From contig JAJEKV010000056.1 of assembly GCA_021234155.1 (NCBI GenBank), positions 3,393,330 to 3,457,329 on the forward strand: DNA of 64,000 nt, in the 5' to 3' direction. Below the pieces are notes generated by a model. The model was not told where the DNA came from, made no database searches, and saw only the letters and a list, made by a program, of their open reading frames with translations. Source of the DNA: Isoetes taiwanensis (Eukaryota; Streptophyta; Lycopodiopsida; Isoetales; Isoetaceae). Position 1 is the first letter of the stretch. Every line of letters starts with the position of its first letter. Both the position numbers and the translations under genes were made by a program. This document shows positions 34,410 to 46,780 of the stretch, piece after piece.

Positions 34410-36425
34410 TACAATTATAAGAAAAATGGAAAATATTAATAGAGTCTATTGGAACATGAAAATGTGGGAATTGAATCCACAATTATATTACATGTTCTAG
34501 CTCATAAACTCGACCCTTACGCCATTGGAAAAATTAGAGATTTGAATTGAGAGTGTTCACATATGTATATGTTTTGGAAATTGTATGTGGATGAAAAGAG
34601 CATTGCACCACAAGCATGGACCTAAGATGCTTTAAACCAAAAGATAAGATAAGATAAGATGAAGTACCACACATGAAAAACATTTTCTTCAATAGGGCAA
34701 TAAAGTTTTTTCTTTCTAAACATGTACAAATGTTTTGATGCAGGCTTTGACAATCCATTAAGTTTAAGGGCAGATGGTACACAATTGGTGAAAGAAGATA
34801 AACCAAGAAACACAAATGTATCTTTTGGCTAATGTTTGCATGGTTCGCGTATAGGTACGAGTGTTTCTTCCCATTGTTTATCTTGTACTCTAAAGATGAA
34901 GTGGACTGCAATGGAAATATTGTTGGTTACTTTTTATATCTGAAAGAAGTTTGGATATGGAAAATAAAAAATGCATGTGGAACCTGCTATACGGACATCC
35001 TCTTGCTCTGGAATCTGCTATCCGGGAGTTCTTTTTGTTCACCTTGGCATTCTTCTGAAATAGGACTGGTCCTTTTTACCTACTTGAATGCCTGAGATAC
35101 TTACCTTAACTGCAGCATGACTATATGCTATTGCCTCATGTGAGCGGCGCATGCGCATAGCAACAGACACAAAACTCAACCATACACAACATGGAAATTG
35201 GTTGCGATTTTGGTCGGAAGATAAACCACATGCTGCCATCCGGCATATCCCTACAACCTAGAATGGAAAGTGGAAAGCCAATTTCGCGCGTATAAAAATT
35301 GACAGGCCACAGTCGATTGTTAATAGAAATACAAGTTTTACACAATACCCTGTGTAACAACAAGTCCTTTGTTTCTTGAGAAAACCTGATAAGGAATTCA
35401 CGCAAGAAAATGAATGGAAAACAAACTCTTCATAGCATCATAAGAATCCCTCTGCAGAGAGGCGGGTTTGCACATAATTAGGTTCAATTTGGACCAAAAT
35501 CAAAGAGACTATGTGATTTCTAGGCTGTAAATGCATATACTTGCATACAGAAAGAAGCAGAAGCAATCTACAAGCAATCTCTCTTCCCCCATAGTTAATC
35601 CATTTGAAAATTTACCAAACTTGTCTTTGGATTTACCATATAAATGGTTTTGAAGTGGTATGGGGAATGCCATAATGCTTCTTGTCTAGTTGGTTTTGTT
35701 GGAAATCAAAGGCCTAGATGATCTAGTTTTCCTGGGAGGAACTGGTGGATACATTGGCAACTTTAAGGTTTTGTCTTGGAATTTGGTACAATGCAGTGGT
35801 CCTAGTGCCCCTAAGATCCATTATGGAAGAAATAGAGGAAGGAAAACCAAAAATAACTTATGAACCTTGCTTTGCAACTGTTGCAAGCAAATAGAGGCTC
35901 TTAGAAAGGTAGCAAGCACGAACTTCCACTGCCCTATTACAACTATTTATACATGCCTGCACCAGAAAACATCAAATTGAATGTAGTGAAGCTTGCAAGC
36001 AAAAATTTGAATAAATGGCCTTGGAATTACTATGTCAATAATCCATCTGATTTGTAGCTCAGATCATCCCAAAATGTGGAGGAAATCACTCAAAAAAGGC
36101 CATACTTTCCTGGAGTTTACATGATAAACCATGAAAATGCTTATTTTCTTCAAGATTTGAAGCAGATTTATAGATTTGGCGAAGAAACCCATGGGGTTAA
36201 ACAAGCGTGAAGCATCTCAAATATCAGCGCCATCAATGGCAAATTCAGCATCAATAGAAACGATGACATAATGAGGGGATGCTAATGTGGCATTGCATGT
36301 TTGCCAATGCATTTCTAAACCCTAGCCACATAGTTCCCACAAATGCGCCAGGGTGCTCGAATGGAGGTTGTGCACGCGGCAAAATTTAAGGGTCAACCAG
36401 TCCCGTTGACAGTTGACTGACGAGG
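34410..36425. other. Non-coding part of duplication copy 1
   Basis: Reading frames here (for example 34534-34911 minus, 34832-35095 plus, 35136-35405 minus) recur almost unchanged in copy 2 because the DNA is nearly identical, not because of protein-level selection: differences fall in all codon positions and in gaps between frames. I see no domain, and treat the stretch as intergenic or intronic sequence upstream of the membrane-protein gene relic. Confidence 0.5.
34651..34671. repeat. (AAGAT)4 microsatellite
   Basis: Four tandem pentamers, AAGATAAGATAAGATAAGAT. The same array is found at about 48161-48181 in copy 2 of the duplication. Confidence 0.9.
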
Positions 36426-36429
36426 ACCT

Positions 36430-37340
36430 CGCCATTGATGGAGTTCTTATTTACAATTCTATTCTCTTTTACTTACACCTTTTTGAGAGGAACCAAAGAA
36501 CCTTACACAAGTAGAGTCAAGAAACATAACTAGACCTATAAATTATTATATGCCTCAGTTGGACTCTGCGGACTCTCAGACATGGACAAGATTTGGGAAT
36601 CGATCAATTTAATGACCTGCGAGATCTGTGCTGATTACGAGAGGTGAGCACAGATTTATACATGTTTTTAAAATAACAAAGTTTAAGTTATGTCAAATCC
36701 GGTGTTTGTGATGCTGTTCAAGGTATGAATCTAATCTGCCCATCCACTAACTTATTTTGCCAGATTCACTTACTTACTTACTTACCCCAAAGGTATCAAA
36801 CATGTATTTAACTTGGGACACATTTTGCAGGCCGGTGTTCGGACAAGCTGTTTTACTTTAAGCTTATCTTGAGAACAGAGGCACTTATGAACAACACAAG
36901 AATGCAGGGCCGATGAATGCATATATGAGCCACTGATGAGATCACTCTTTTCGGTTCTACAAGCCTTTAGAGAGGATCCATATAACACTAGTGATGCTTA
37001 CTACTGGCAAGCGCCTTCTAAATTCTACACCAAGCCTGTGGAACGAACTCTGCTCTACATGAATTTAACATTCAAAATGACTGCAAATTACACCAGTTAT
37101 TTGGAGGCTTGCAACCCTCGCTACTGTGATATCGTTAATTATGTCAAAGTATGGCGAAGAGTTATCCTTTCCTTGGCTCAGATGGGTGGTGCTTTAACAA
37201 TTGCTCTTGCAGGTCTTAGACTTTTGATTTGGCCTTCTCTTGTTTGGCTTTTTGCTTTGGATAAAGACCTCACTCGTTTACCTCATAATAATAGAATGCC
37301 TCATCCTTGGTTTGGCAACCTAAATTGCCTAGAAACTTAA
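36430..37340 (+). pseudogene. Unrecognised Cys-containing membrane protein gene, copy 1 (middle exon deleted)
   Basis: The first visible exon ends LMTCEICADYER at a GTGAGC donor (36643/36644). The last exon starts at 36831 after TTTTGCAG and runs to the stop at 37340. It includes ECIYEPLMRSLFSVLQAF, then YLEACNPRYCDIV, then a hydrophobic helix (about 25 residues) and a short basic tail. The product looks like an extracellular cysteine-paired region with a C-terminal membrane anchor; I cannot name the family. Against copy 2, about 405 bp containing the middle exon and its acceptor are missing at 36711, and a frameshift lies near 36910. The last exon alone is open for 134 codons (36936-37340). 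Confidence 0.55.
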
Positions 37341-37732
37341 TGGACAATTAGGTTCGACTTAATAATCAATGTTGGTGTTGTTTGTGCAACAAAAGTTATT
37401 TCGCCAATGTCTAAAGGACTAAAGGCGGACTATTAGTCCTTATGTCCTCACATATAGATTAACATTTTCTGCATCATAGTGTTGATGTAAAACTAAGGAA
37501 GCTATCTATGTCCAACATCTTTGCATGGTGCATGATGGCGTAGTTTATGCCATTAGTGGTCCTTATATGACCTGTGTACTATTATGTCCAACGTCTTGTA
37601 TGATGCCGTAGTTTGAAAGTTGTATGGAAAAATAACACTAAAGCATGTTGCCATATTTTCCTTAGTTTGTTTTTTTTCTTGCTGGGTAAATGTGCTAAAA
37701 GTCATTTTCCATAGTAAGGATACTCTGATTAT

Positions 37733-38544
37733 TATCTGAGAATTTCTAAAAATGCCTTGTATTTTTTTGTCTAAGCTGTTAAAAGCCCTAATTTCATTGT
37801 ATTTGTCAAATGCCATTCTCTTTTTTACGCCGTATCTTCATTACGAGCGTGAGCCGCAGTCCGTGAAGGGCCATCGATAACTTGTTATTTCTCTGTGGCA
37901 TGCTGCAACCAAGCATTTGGCGAATGTCGGTATGCCTTGAGTTTAGCTTCAAGGAGGCTGCAGTTCCTCAATTTCAATATCAACTCTTCTTGAGGGGGTA
38001 AAATCTTGCGCGAAACTTTATTATGCAGCTTGATTGATCCTTCCACTGTTAGACCCGGATGTTATGAATTTGATATTTAGCAAAAAGAAAACTAGTCTAG
38101 CATATGACAAACCAAATGGCTTAAATGGCGTTAACATAACAAGACCCGGTATGGTGTAATTCACAATGCTAAGGGCATGGAATCTATTCTAAAACATTAC
38201 ATTTCTATAAATATCTTGGTGATTACGGTAAAGAGCATCAAAGTCCACACAAGATAGAAGGTAAACCTGTGACACAATCCATCTCCAAGTGCACCGGGCA
38301 CGGCAAAACACTAGCAAATATATACTCTTGATAATGGCTTTGTGTAGTTTCCATCCCAACGGATCGTATCCTTGTGCTCAAGCTTGTCAAATGGCATGTT
38401 TCTATCTTCCCCTTGCTCAAAACCAAGTAGGGAACCAAACAGTAAAGAGAGCACTTCCAAAGCAATCCAAAAATCTGAGGAAAAAACAATCACAGGAAAA
38501 ACAATACAATGGAAAAACAAGATATGGTCCGGAAAAGTTGTGCC
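37733..38544. mobile_element. Mutator-like element, 5' part in duplication copy 1
   Basis: Matches the left end of the MULE at 51737, including its terminal repeat (AATTTCTAAAAATGCC, then TTTCATTGTATTTGTCAAA to about 37825). It was carried here by the tandem duplication, continues at 46781-47549 beyond the hAT insertion, and stops at the duplication boundary. It therefore has no right terminal repeat of its own. Confidence 0.7.
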
Positions 38545-38552
38545 CATACATG
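38545..38552. other. Left 8-bp target site duplication of the hAT element
   Basis: CATACATG immediately precedes the element and is repeated at 46773-46780. The empty site in copy 2 (about 52525) shows one CATCCATG, with a single mismatch. Confidence 0.8.
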
Positions 38553-38659
38553 CGGGGATAAGGTTCAATCTGTTTACATCGTTTTATCACGAATCGTATG
38601 AATTAGATGATCGGCACAAATTTGCCGTACTCTGGCATAAAAAATACAGTGAGGAGGAA

Positions 38660-38822
38660 AACAGCGTCTGCCCAGCTTGGCGCATGCAGCGTCTGTAATT
38701 TTTTCGTCTGTGATTAAGAGTTTCGGCGTCGCAGCAATATAATTGAACTTGGCGTCTGTGAAACATAATCTTCAGCGTCTTGAAATATTTATGCATGGTT
38801 TTATTTTCTTCGGCGTCACCGA
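38660..38822. repeat. hAT left subterminal GCGTC repeat array
   Basis: Short repeats of the form (A/G)GCGTC(TGTGAA) occur at 38664, 38689, 38725, 38751, 38774 and 38812, about 110-270 bp inside the left end. hAT transposases generally bind multiple short subterminal motifs. The motif is repeated at the other end. Confidence 0.7.
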
Positions 38823-39450
38823 ATTTTCCTAGCTATTTTTGCGGTTACTGGCGAAAAATATTTGTATTGTTTGGCACGATTTTGTAGCTGCTGGTAATAG
38901 TATATAAGAAAAGCGCGTGATTAGCCCTAGAATTTCACCTCTCGGCGTTGACACGCCGGGTTGAGTCAAAATACTCCTTGAGGCGGTTTGCCTTTGGTGG
39001 CGTTTTCAGTCGCGAACTGGCGTTGGATCTTTGGAGCGTGGGTTTACTCGAATCCAGTGGTTTCGATAACAGGTTGGCATCTGCTTCCATAGAATATCCT
39101 ATAGGTCGAGTCCAACCCCTTGATTCCTCATACTTGAACGTCGGCCCGTAACATATCATTGTAGAGCTTGCTCCTTTGCATATATCGTCTTCCTTTGGTC
39201 GATGTAATCAAGTCGGATCAGGAACATTGCTTCGGCCGAGATTCGAGCAATGGTAGCTCTTGGTCATGCATCTACCTCACCGGAAGTGCCGTATTGATCA
39301 TGCATCTACCTCTAGAAGTCACGAGGGCTTGCGTGTGCGATAGCGAGACCACGAGGTACCAACTTCGATGCACATAATTCGCGATCTCTCTTTGGAGTTC
39401 GCGGGTGGAGAAAAGGCCCGAGAATGGGAGTTTGTGAAAGTTTGGCATAA

Positions 39451-41393
39451 ATGAGTGGGAATGTGTGTTTTGTGGATACACAGCCGGTAAATGGATTACG
39501 CAACAAAATTGAGCTCATCTTCGTGAGCGAGGCGTTCGATTATGCGCCAACTTGTGCATCTGGCGACTTGCGAAAGGATGCCATCGAGGGAATTATCTCA
39601 TTTGGATGGGATCACGCCAAAGCGAAGAATAATATAGAGGAAAAAGGCGAGGGATTCACCGAGATATACTCAAAAGGCGGGGTAGGCGGGAAATGACCCG
39701 AGATAACTATACCACCCCATTGGGACTGACATGCGATCGGAGGAAGCGGACTAGGGTCAATAGTAGGTATAAGCGGAGAGCGAGAATGATAGAGACAATT
39801 GAAATGAGTGGAAGAGCGGGCGAAACAGGAGGGTTGATCCATTTAGCAACATCGAGCAATTTGAAGACACAAGCGAAGGTTGTAGAGGCATTTTATATCT
39901 TTGTTTGTCTCCATATTACGGAGTATAAAGCAATGAAAAGCCTTCAAGAAGTTTATAAGCGGGACCCACGGCTTTAAGAGCGCCTTCATACAAAGCATCA
40001 CCAATAATAAAATGGTTGATGAAATACATGGAAAAATGGTTGAGAGGGTGGAGATGAAGTTGTGTGTGGAGTGTGGTGAAGCTGACGGCTTCGTGAGTAT
40101 TGATGGTTGGAGCAAATGTAAACAAGGGACCATCTTATTAATTTCATGATCGTGTATCGAGGGGTGAAGTATTTTTGAAAACCGTAGAAACCAAAAGCCC
40201 GACCGTGGTAGGAGTTGGATTTTTGGAAAACAAAGGCCGTGAAGAGTTTTTGGACGAAGAGAATATTTCAAGTTGTAATGGATAAGCAGCGTCTAATTGC
40301 AAGCTAGATTGAATTCTTTTGGAGGCGAATTTCGAGTTGTATGCTACTAGTTGCCAAATGCATTGCACGAACCATTGCTGAAGGGCCAGTTCTCCGCGAC
40401 ACCGCGTGGTTCAAAAGATCCATTCGAGCTGGCGGTAAACGCCAAAATTCATCTGAAAGAAGGCAATTTAGCTACCATTTACACCGATCATTGCGTCAGA
40501 AGAGCCTAGCACTCATGAATCACAGGCAAGCTTCGGTTTTGGTTCAATTTATATCATCTTGAAAAGAGTCTTTGAAGTGTCATTGATTGGATTATCTCAA
40601 CCTTTAATCATCGAGTTTTTGAGTTAAGGAAAGAAGCGAGAGAAAGGGAAAAATGCGTAAACAAGAAGCAACGAAACTGGCGCCCGCCGAGAAATGCTTG
40701 AAGCGGGGAGACATTTTGGAAAGGTGTAAAAAAATGTTGTGAGTGCATGCAACTGTTTGTCATGCCATCAAAACCCTTGATTGCGAAGGCAAACCTTAGC
40801 TGGGAAAGATGCGGGTGTTGCGCCCATTCAATCCTCTAGAGCATTGATGGTCCCAATCGCCATTTGACATTACTGTAGCGGCCTTTTCTCCCGGAAGACT
40901 TCAATGAGCGATGGAAGAAGTGTACAATGATCTTCATGGCGCCCGGCGCATGCCTTAGACCCACAACCTTACGATATGGACCAGCATACAGTTAAAGTGA
41001 TGGCTCGTTGAAGAAAGGTTGCAAAATGTTCTATCCCAACGGCTAGGACTACAAGCTTTTCATTGCCGAGTTAGCCCGGATACCGGAACACAGTGGAAGG
41101 TGGAAGCCGGATGAAAGAGCTTCACGGCGCTGGAGAGTCATAAGAAGGAACCAAATATGGAATCATATGCATGGTGGCAAGCCCATGGGCAAGTTCTGCG
41201 ATACCTTAGGGCAATTGCGACTATCCTCTCTTTGGTATCTTCCAATAGTGCAAGTGAGAGGATTTGGAGTGCCTATAAGTACATACTACGGTGTCACCTT
41301 GTCGCTTGCTACATGAAGGCGGACGAGCTTGTATACAACTTCTCAAAAGTGGCGGCTATTGAATCGTACTTAGGTGGTACATCGCGTCGATAA
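39451..41393 (+). pseudogene. hAT transposase, decayed
   Basis: Order of remains: a BED-finger-like start (SFGWDHAKAK, about 39600-39630), a DUF659-type region with DGWSKCKQGTILL (40102-40140) and LINFMIVYRGVKYF in the next frame, then residues resembling DN-ASNCK...CQMHCTNH near 40275-40375. The C-terminal hAT dimerisation domain is open at 41157-41393 with WWQAHGQ and SNSASERIWS (canonical SERNWS-like motif). Frames are broken repeatedly, so the copy is not autonomous as written. hAT transposases excise and insert DNA by a cut-and-paste DDE reaction. Confidence 0.8.
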
Positions 41394-41399
41394 GCTCTG

Positions 41400-44300
41400 A
41401 TTTCCTTTCCTTGAATGAGATTCGAAGTGGAAGGGACAGCCGAAGGCGGTGAGGACGGATGCTACAATAAATCTTTACCAAGCCATGTTGATGAAGACAT
41501 TCCAGCGTGCCCATGGTTGATGGCGAAGATGTCATAGACCAAAGCCGCATATTCGGTGGATCAACCCGACGGCCGGATCTGAAGTCGATGAAGGCAGGTT
41601 AAGGCAATCACGGTTGATGGCGTGGTAGCTACGTGATCTAGCGGACTCACCTGCTTCGCTACCTTGACAAGCGGAAGAGCGATTTCGAGGAAAACCGTCG
41701 AGGGGCGTTTCACCTAAAGGAAAGGGTCATCGGAGGTTGAACCCTAAGAAGTCCAGGCGAAGAGGATGGAGCGCAAATGATGGGCCGATGAAGGCGTGCC
41801 TAGAAAAATGATGTGATGAGTATCTTCGGTCGTTATGGTGGTCTTGAGGATTTTCATACTATTTATGGCAGATCCACTGGCACTATTAATAAAAAGAGTT
41901 TTTGGTTATAATTTTTTGTGCAAATGTTTACGTTAATGTATGATAGTTCTTTCTATGTTTCTTTTTCCTGTGAACAACTTTCATGTGTAACATGATTGCC
42001 GAAAACCTTCGTTGGATCAGACCCGTCGACCATAGTTGTTGCTTGCCTCGCCATGCGCGAGAATCTTCTTGATGAGAAGTAATCTACATCGCGAAGGGCC
42101 AACGACTCGGGACGGCCGGGATGAATGGTCCGTAGAAGGGTTCACGAAATTCACCGGTACTAAATGCGAGAATAACCCGGTATGCCAAATTGGGCTTTGA
42201 ATGCTATTTGGAATGCCAAATTGGGCTTTGGGCTACAACATCCAATCAAGAACACATCATGTGTGCATCACGATGCCCACACCCTAGAGTGTACCGGCCC
42301 ACGTGTCGGGTTGTCCGCACACTAAAATTGGCAATGTCGTAATCAACAACCTTTAGCTCTTCCCAGCGGCTCTCATACAAATACCGGCGAGGAGATAGGA
42401 TGTCGGCTGCTCCGTCACCCCTAAAAGGGAATTGAGTCTAGCGATTTGAGTCAAATTAACGCAGAAGTGCTCGTTGAACTTTCTCTAAGGACCGTTGCTC
42501 CCTTTTGTTTAATGCAGCTGGTTGCGTTTAAGCGTCCTCTGATTGGCCCGGCCATCTTGTCTTTTATGCGGCACGGTCAGCTAAGTAGAATATTCTCTTG
42601 AAGTGTTAGATTCAGGCTTCTCTCATTCTCTAGTTGGGCGGAGCCATCACAAGGTCATTCGGCTCGGCCAGCGTACCTGTCACCTCAAAAGTTGGATAAG
42701 CGTCGGCAACGGGTATACTATTGGTGATGCATATGGCCCGCTTCTCTGATTATCTTAAATAAACGGCCCGCACTCGCCCCGTCGCGCCACTGCAGCTTCC
42801 TTGCCTCCATTCCTACTCCCATAATTCACGGGCACTTCCTTCACAAAGCTCAGTACCACTTGGCTGTAGCTCTTACTAAACTCCGCGATTTGGGGTATTA
42901 TCCCTTCACTTGGACGCTCGGCCCTTTTGCTCGGGGCCGCGGCATTCTTGCCTCGTGAGCCTTATGCTTACCCGCCCTACACTGGGCGCTCACTTTCAAA
43001 CTCATTCTTGTCCGATTTGTGATTACATCGTCGTGGTCTGCTCCACGCCAGACCCAATGGCGATTCTGCCCTCGCCCGGCTACATTATGCACCTGCAGCG
43101 ATGGTGCAATTATCCCTCTTTGAAACTTCATCCGCCATGCATAACCTTCTTAACTCTGGCAGATGCGAAACTCATTCGCCCTTGCGTAATGTTTAACGCT
43201 CTGTTTTGCCGGCGGTGGGCGTCTCAGCTAAGATTTCTCCAGCCTTCATGCCGAGAGTGGAGTAGAGGGGTCCTCAAATTGGAGAGACACGAAAATCCAT
43301 GCTGATCTGTACCCAAACGGTTAAAGTGTGTCCGGGATTCAATTCTTAGATCACGTTAATTGGGACGCCAATTTTGAATTAGCGACTTCTGGGTCTGCTT
43401 GTTGACTTGTATAGGTGTGCTTTGACTTCTTGTCTTTTTATAATGTTAGATTGGGCTGCGACGTATAAAAAGCATAGAATAAATAACACAAAAGAGCACA
43501 CGAAAAGGAAAACTAAGCTACACAACACACATAGACAAATGAAATCTTTCCAAATAGCGTCGGATAAATTGTTTAATGAATTTGGATGGAATGTATTATA
43601 TGGCTACGGGATGTTTGAATGTAAGTGAATATGCCATTAAAATGACTAGGACCGACTTAGTCCTAATGCATCGTCGCCACCGGCCCAAGTTGGAAGAGTC
43701 AATGGGTTTGGTGGCGGCCTCGTGCCGCAGCGGAGCAATGAAAAGCTGCTCCGCGTGTGTGTCAAGTAAATTTCAGGCCATATCAAATTTTGTTGTTTTG
43801 TCCTCATTGGCGACTCAGCAATTTCAAATAGTCGCATTCTCAGATGCTTGCCCTTCTTTGCTCCAAGTTTCCTATTGACTCCATGTAGGAGTGCTTACTA
43901 GCAAAGTCATTCGTGGTGGGCAATGTCTGTTGCCAGGTGTAAATCAAGTCCAACCCATGCGAGCCTTGTCTTGGAGCCACTTCTACCAAAAAGATCTGAC
44001 ATGCATATATGGATGCACGGCCCTTCCATCTCAATTCTTTTCTTACGCCGCCATCCATACCCTTGTAATGCCATCGTTTTGCCTCCAGCGTCACCAAGTG
44101 GATTGCTTTGGATTCACCCCAATCCACAAATGCCAGAAGTAATATCTGACTTCGAGGGATTAGCCATCCCTTCTCCTTTCCATAATCAAAATGGGCAATA
44201 TATTGCGGGATGCAGATCCATGCGAATATCTTTTCTTGTTGGAGCTGAAGCCAGCCCTTCTGGAATGACGTGCTAAGTCCCCAACCCTAGATGCAACAAA

Positions 44301-46390
44301 TAATTCTTTCTTCCGCTCCTCAAAGCGACCTCAAATCGAATCTCAACTCTGGGAATGACTCCCAGCCTTCTTAAATGCAAGCTCTTGCCGAGGCATTGGA
44401 CCCATGACTTGTGAAGGGGACGCCCAGCGAACCTCCATTCCAAAATGGGAAAATTAAATGCCTTGTCTCTCTAGGCCAGTTATTGCCTTACCAGTAAAGC
44501 GTATGATACACCCATGCCTAACTTGCATTCTGACTCCCTCATGTTCTTATTTTAAGCTTCCACTAACTATTGGGTTATTGCTAGGTGAAAATTATTATGT
44601 TGAAGTTTTACACAATAAGTTCATCCTTAATAAAACTGGGCCTAAAATATTGCACTTGTACAACTGCGCCATATTATGGTGGAACCAATTAGTTTAATAC
44701 ATTTTATTATTTGTGATGGAGTCTACCATGGCAAACCAAGTGAATCTTAGCATGCTCTTCTCTGAGCTTCCCGCTCCCTATCATCTCACGGGGCGTTTTG
44801 GCTTTTATGGTTTGTGCCGCTTGCTGCCAACAAGATGGGGGTTGGTGTCCTTCTTTCTTCAATTTTGGTGGTCCATACGCATTCCGTAATGTTTGGCTTT
44901 TTTTCTTTCAGCTCTAATCAGCGGTGACTACTCAAATTTGCAACTTAAGCTGATCATATTCTTGCATTAGTCATTTCGATGTTACCCACTATCCATGTAT
45001 ACCTCTCTTGCCTCACTCTTTGCGGGGCTCTAGCTCCATCATTCGAAGCAAGAAGCCCTCGGCATCTTTACCAGCCACTGCATGGTAGTCTAATACATCC
45101 TTCCTGCATGCTAGTAATCAGATTCCGTCTTGAGAATTTTGAGGCATTTACCGCGGCCGATTACACAACAGTTCATAAAATCTGGTCTCAAAGTAGACCA
45201 TGCTTATTTGTGGTCTGCTTCTTTTCTCTGCTTGTGATCGCTGCGAGAAGATGGCTTCAGTTCGCGGCTCATGCTTTTGTGTTTGGGGCAGCTTAGCGGC
45301 TCTATGCTCACGGTTTACTAATGCCACATTTGAGGTTTGCAAGAGTTAACTTCAGCTCTCTCTTACGAGTGTCTTGCTTGTTTTAAAGAGGATTGTCTAG
45401 CGGACCCCTAGCAAAATCACGACTCAGCGATAATACACAATACGACCGCTGACAACACCTACAAGTCAAGCAAAGATAAAACTTTGAATTTAGTGCTTAG
45501 CGCGGGGTAAATCAACTCCTCTAACCAAAACAAAATGCTAATTTCGGCCCATTCCCTGCTACACACAAGACCCTAACATGAGTATGTATGTGCAAGGCCA
45601 ATTATAGGGTAACAAATAAAAGGACCAAAACCACGATTTATGATCTATAGCCCGATCTTGCCAAAGATGCAAGGCTAGCAAGTTTTAAATGCGTTACGCG
45701 GTCCCCAGTCAGCTTTTCAAAGCCCGAGACCAATCGAATCTTATCAAAACATGCAGCCCGATTCCTATATTAGTGTAGGACTTTCATCAACAACACCGCG
45801 GGGAACCAGGGTGAATTAATAACATTCTTCTAACCCTTAATAAAGTACAGCGCTTTTGCTTCGACACCGCATTATTAAGGCCAACAAGTGGTATTTGTGA
45901 GGTTATACTCTAATAAAGGATGACCCTAGTTGCCGCAAAAGCCCGGCCGGTGCCACCCACCTCGGCATGGCGCAAATAAATGCGGCAATACGAACAAGGG
46001 GCATGCCCTCACGCTCTTAGCAACCGCAGCGACCTAAAGCCCTCGGTTGTCGTTTAAGGAAGGCAACCCAATTTCTTTCTTCTTTGGTTTTTCTTTTTTT
46101 ACTTTACTCTTGAATTATTATTTGCTTAGAATTGTTATTATTATTTTTTTTTTTTCTAAAATAGGCCAAACTCATTACAGAACAAGGCACTCACCATCGT
46201 TCGCCCTTTGCGGGGGCAGCGGTGAGGGAGCCTAGCTGCGGACCTAACACGGCCTACCTATCAAAAAACAACAAAAACCTAAAACTAAGAAAAACAAAAA
46301 AAGGTTTTAGGTGGCAAATTGCAAGGTTAGTATGACAAAATTACCTTTTCTTGGTATAAAAGCCGAATCCATAACGCCCGCAAATATATA
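41400..46390. other. Interior of the hAT element without a recognised gene
   Basis: About 5 kb with mixed composition. Frames at 42910-43305 plus, 43840-44127 minus and 44979-45296 plus have protein-like stretches but no motif I recognise. The minus frame at 43840-44127 (VTLEAKRWHYKGMDGG) could be part of a captured gene or nested retroelement. The length is unusual for a simple hAT transposon, suggesting nested or acquired DNA. Confidence 0.45.
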
Positions 46391-46394
46391 AAAA

Positions 46395-46660
46395 ATTTGG
46401 CGTCACGCCAAAAACTTAGTTTAAACGTGCAGCGAAACTTCAGCGTCTGTGACGTGAAAAATCGGCGTGCGAACAAGCGCCCGGTTCGGCGTGCGAAAAC
46501 CCTGGCATAGCGTCTGTGAAAAACTTTTCGGCGTCACCTTGGCCCGGGATTTTAAATGCAGCGAAATTAGTCTGTGCTTTTTGCGGTAAAGATTAAGTAT
46601 TTGGCGTCTGTAGTTTTTAAGCGTCGCGGCTTTCCGCGGAAGCTTTCGGCGTGCGAAATT
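46395..46660. repeat. hAT right subterminal GCGTC repeat array
   Basis: Motifs at 46399, 46442, 46509, 46530, 46603 and 46621 repeat GGCGTC or AGCGTCTGTG. A variant CGGCGTGCGAA occurs at 46463, 46487 and 46647. They lie about 110-370 bp inside the right end, mirroring the left array. Confidence 0.7.
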
Positions 46661-46772
46661 TTTTTTCGTGGCCGAGGGTTTTTATCGTTAAATCGTATTT
46701 TGTTAAAATCACATTATTTTTTGACTTTCTCGTCGGGGAATTTTAATTTTTATGCATTATAGAACCTATCCA

Positions 46773-46780
46773 CATACATG
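46773..46780. other. Right 8-bp target site duplication of the hAT element
   Basis: CATACATG, identical to the left copy at 38545-38552. About 75 bp that are absent from copy 2 follow before duplication-derived sequence resumes (AAATCTGCAAAGCTTTCATC). Confidence 0.8.

Larger units (their letters stand above)
38553..46772. mobile_element. hAT-superfamily DNA transposon, 8.2 kb
   Basis: Bounded by identical 8-bp direct repeats CATACATG, the hAT target-duplication length. The left end reads CGGGGATAAGGTTC and the reverse complement of the right end reads TGGATAGGTTC, short imperfect terminal inverted repeats of hAT type. Inside are GCGTC-rich subterminal arrays near both ends and a decayed transposase on the plus strand (about 39.45-41.39 kb). 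Copy 2 of the surrounding duplication lacks the whole insert, giving a natural empty site. The 41.4-46.4 kb part has no recognised gene and may contain further nested insertions or captured DNA. Confidence 0.85.

Noticed and set aside
34534-34911. 125-codon minus-strand ORF found identically at 48044-48421
   Set aside because: Identity reflects the nearly identical duplicated DNA. There is no domain, splice signal or codon-position bias.
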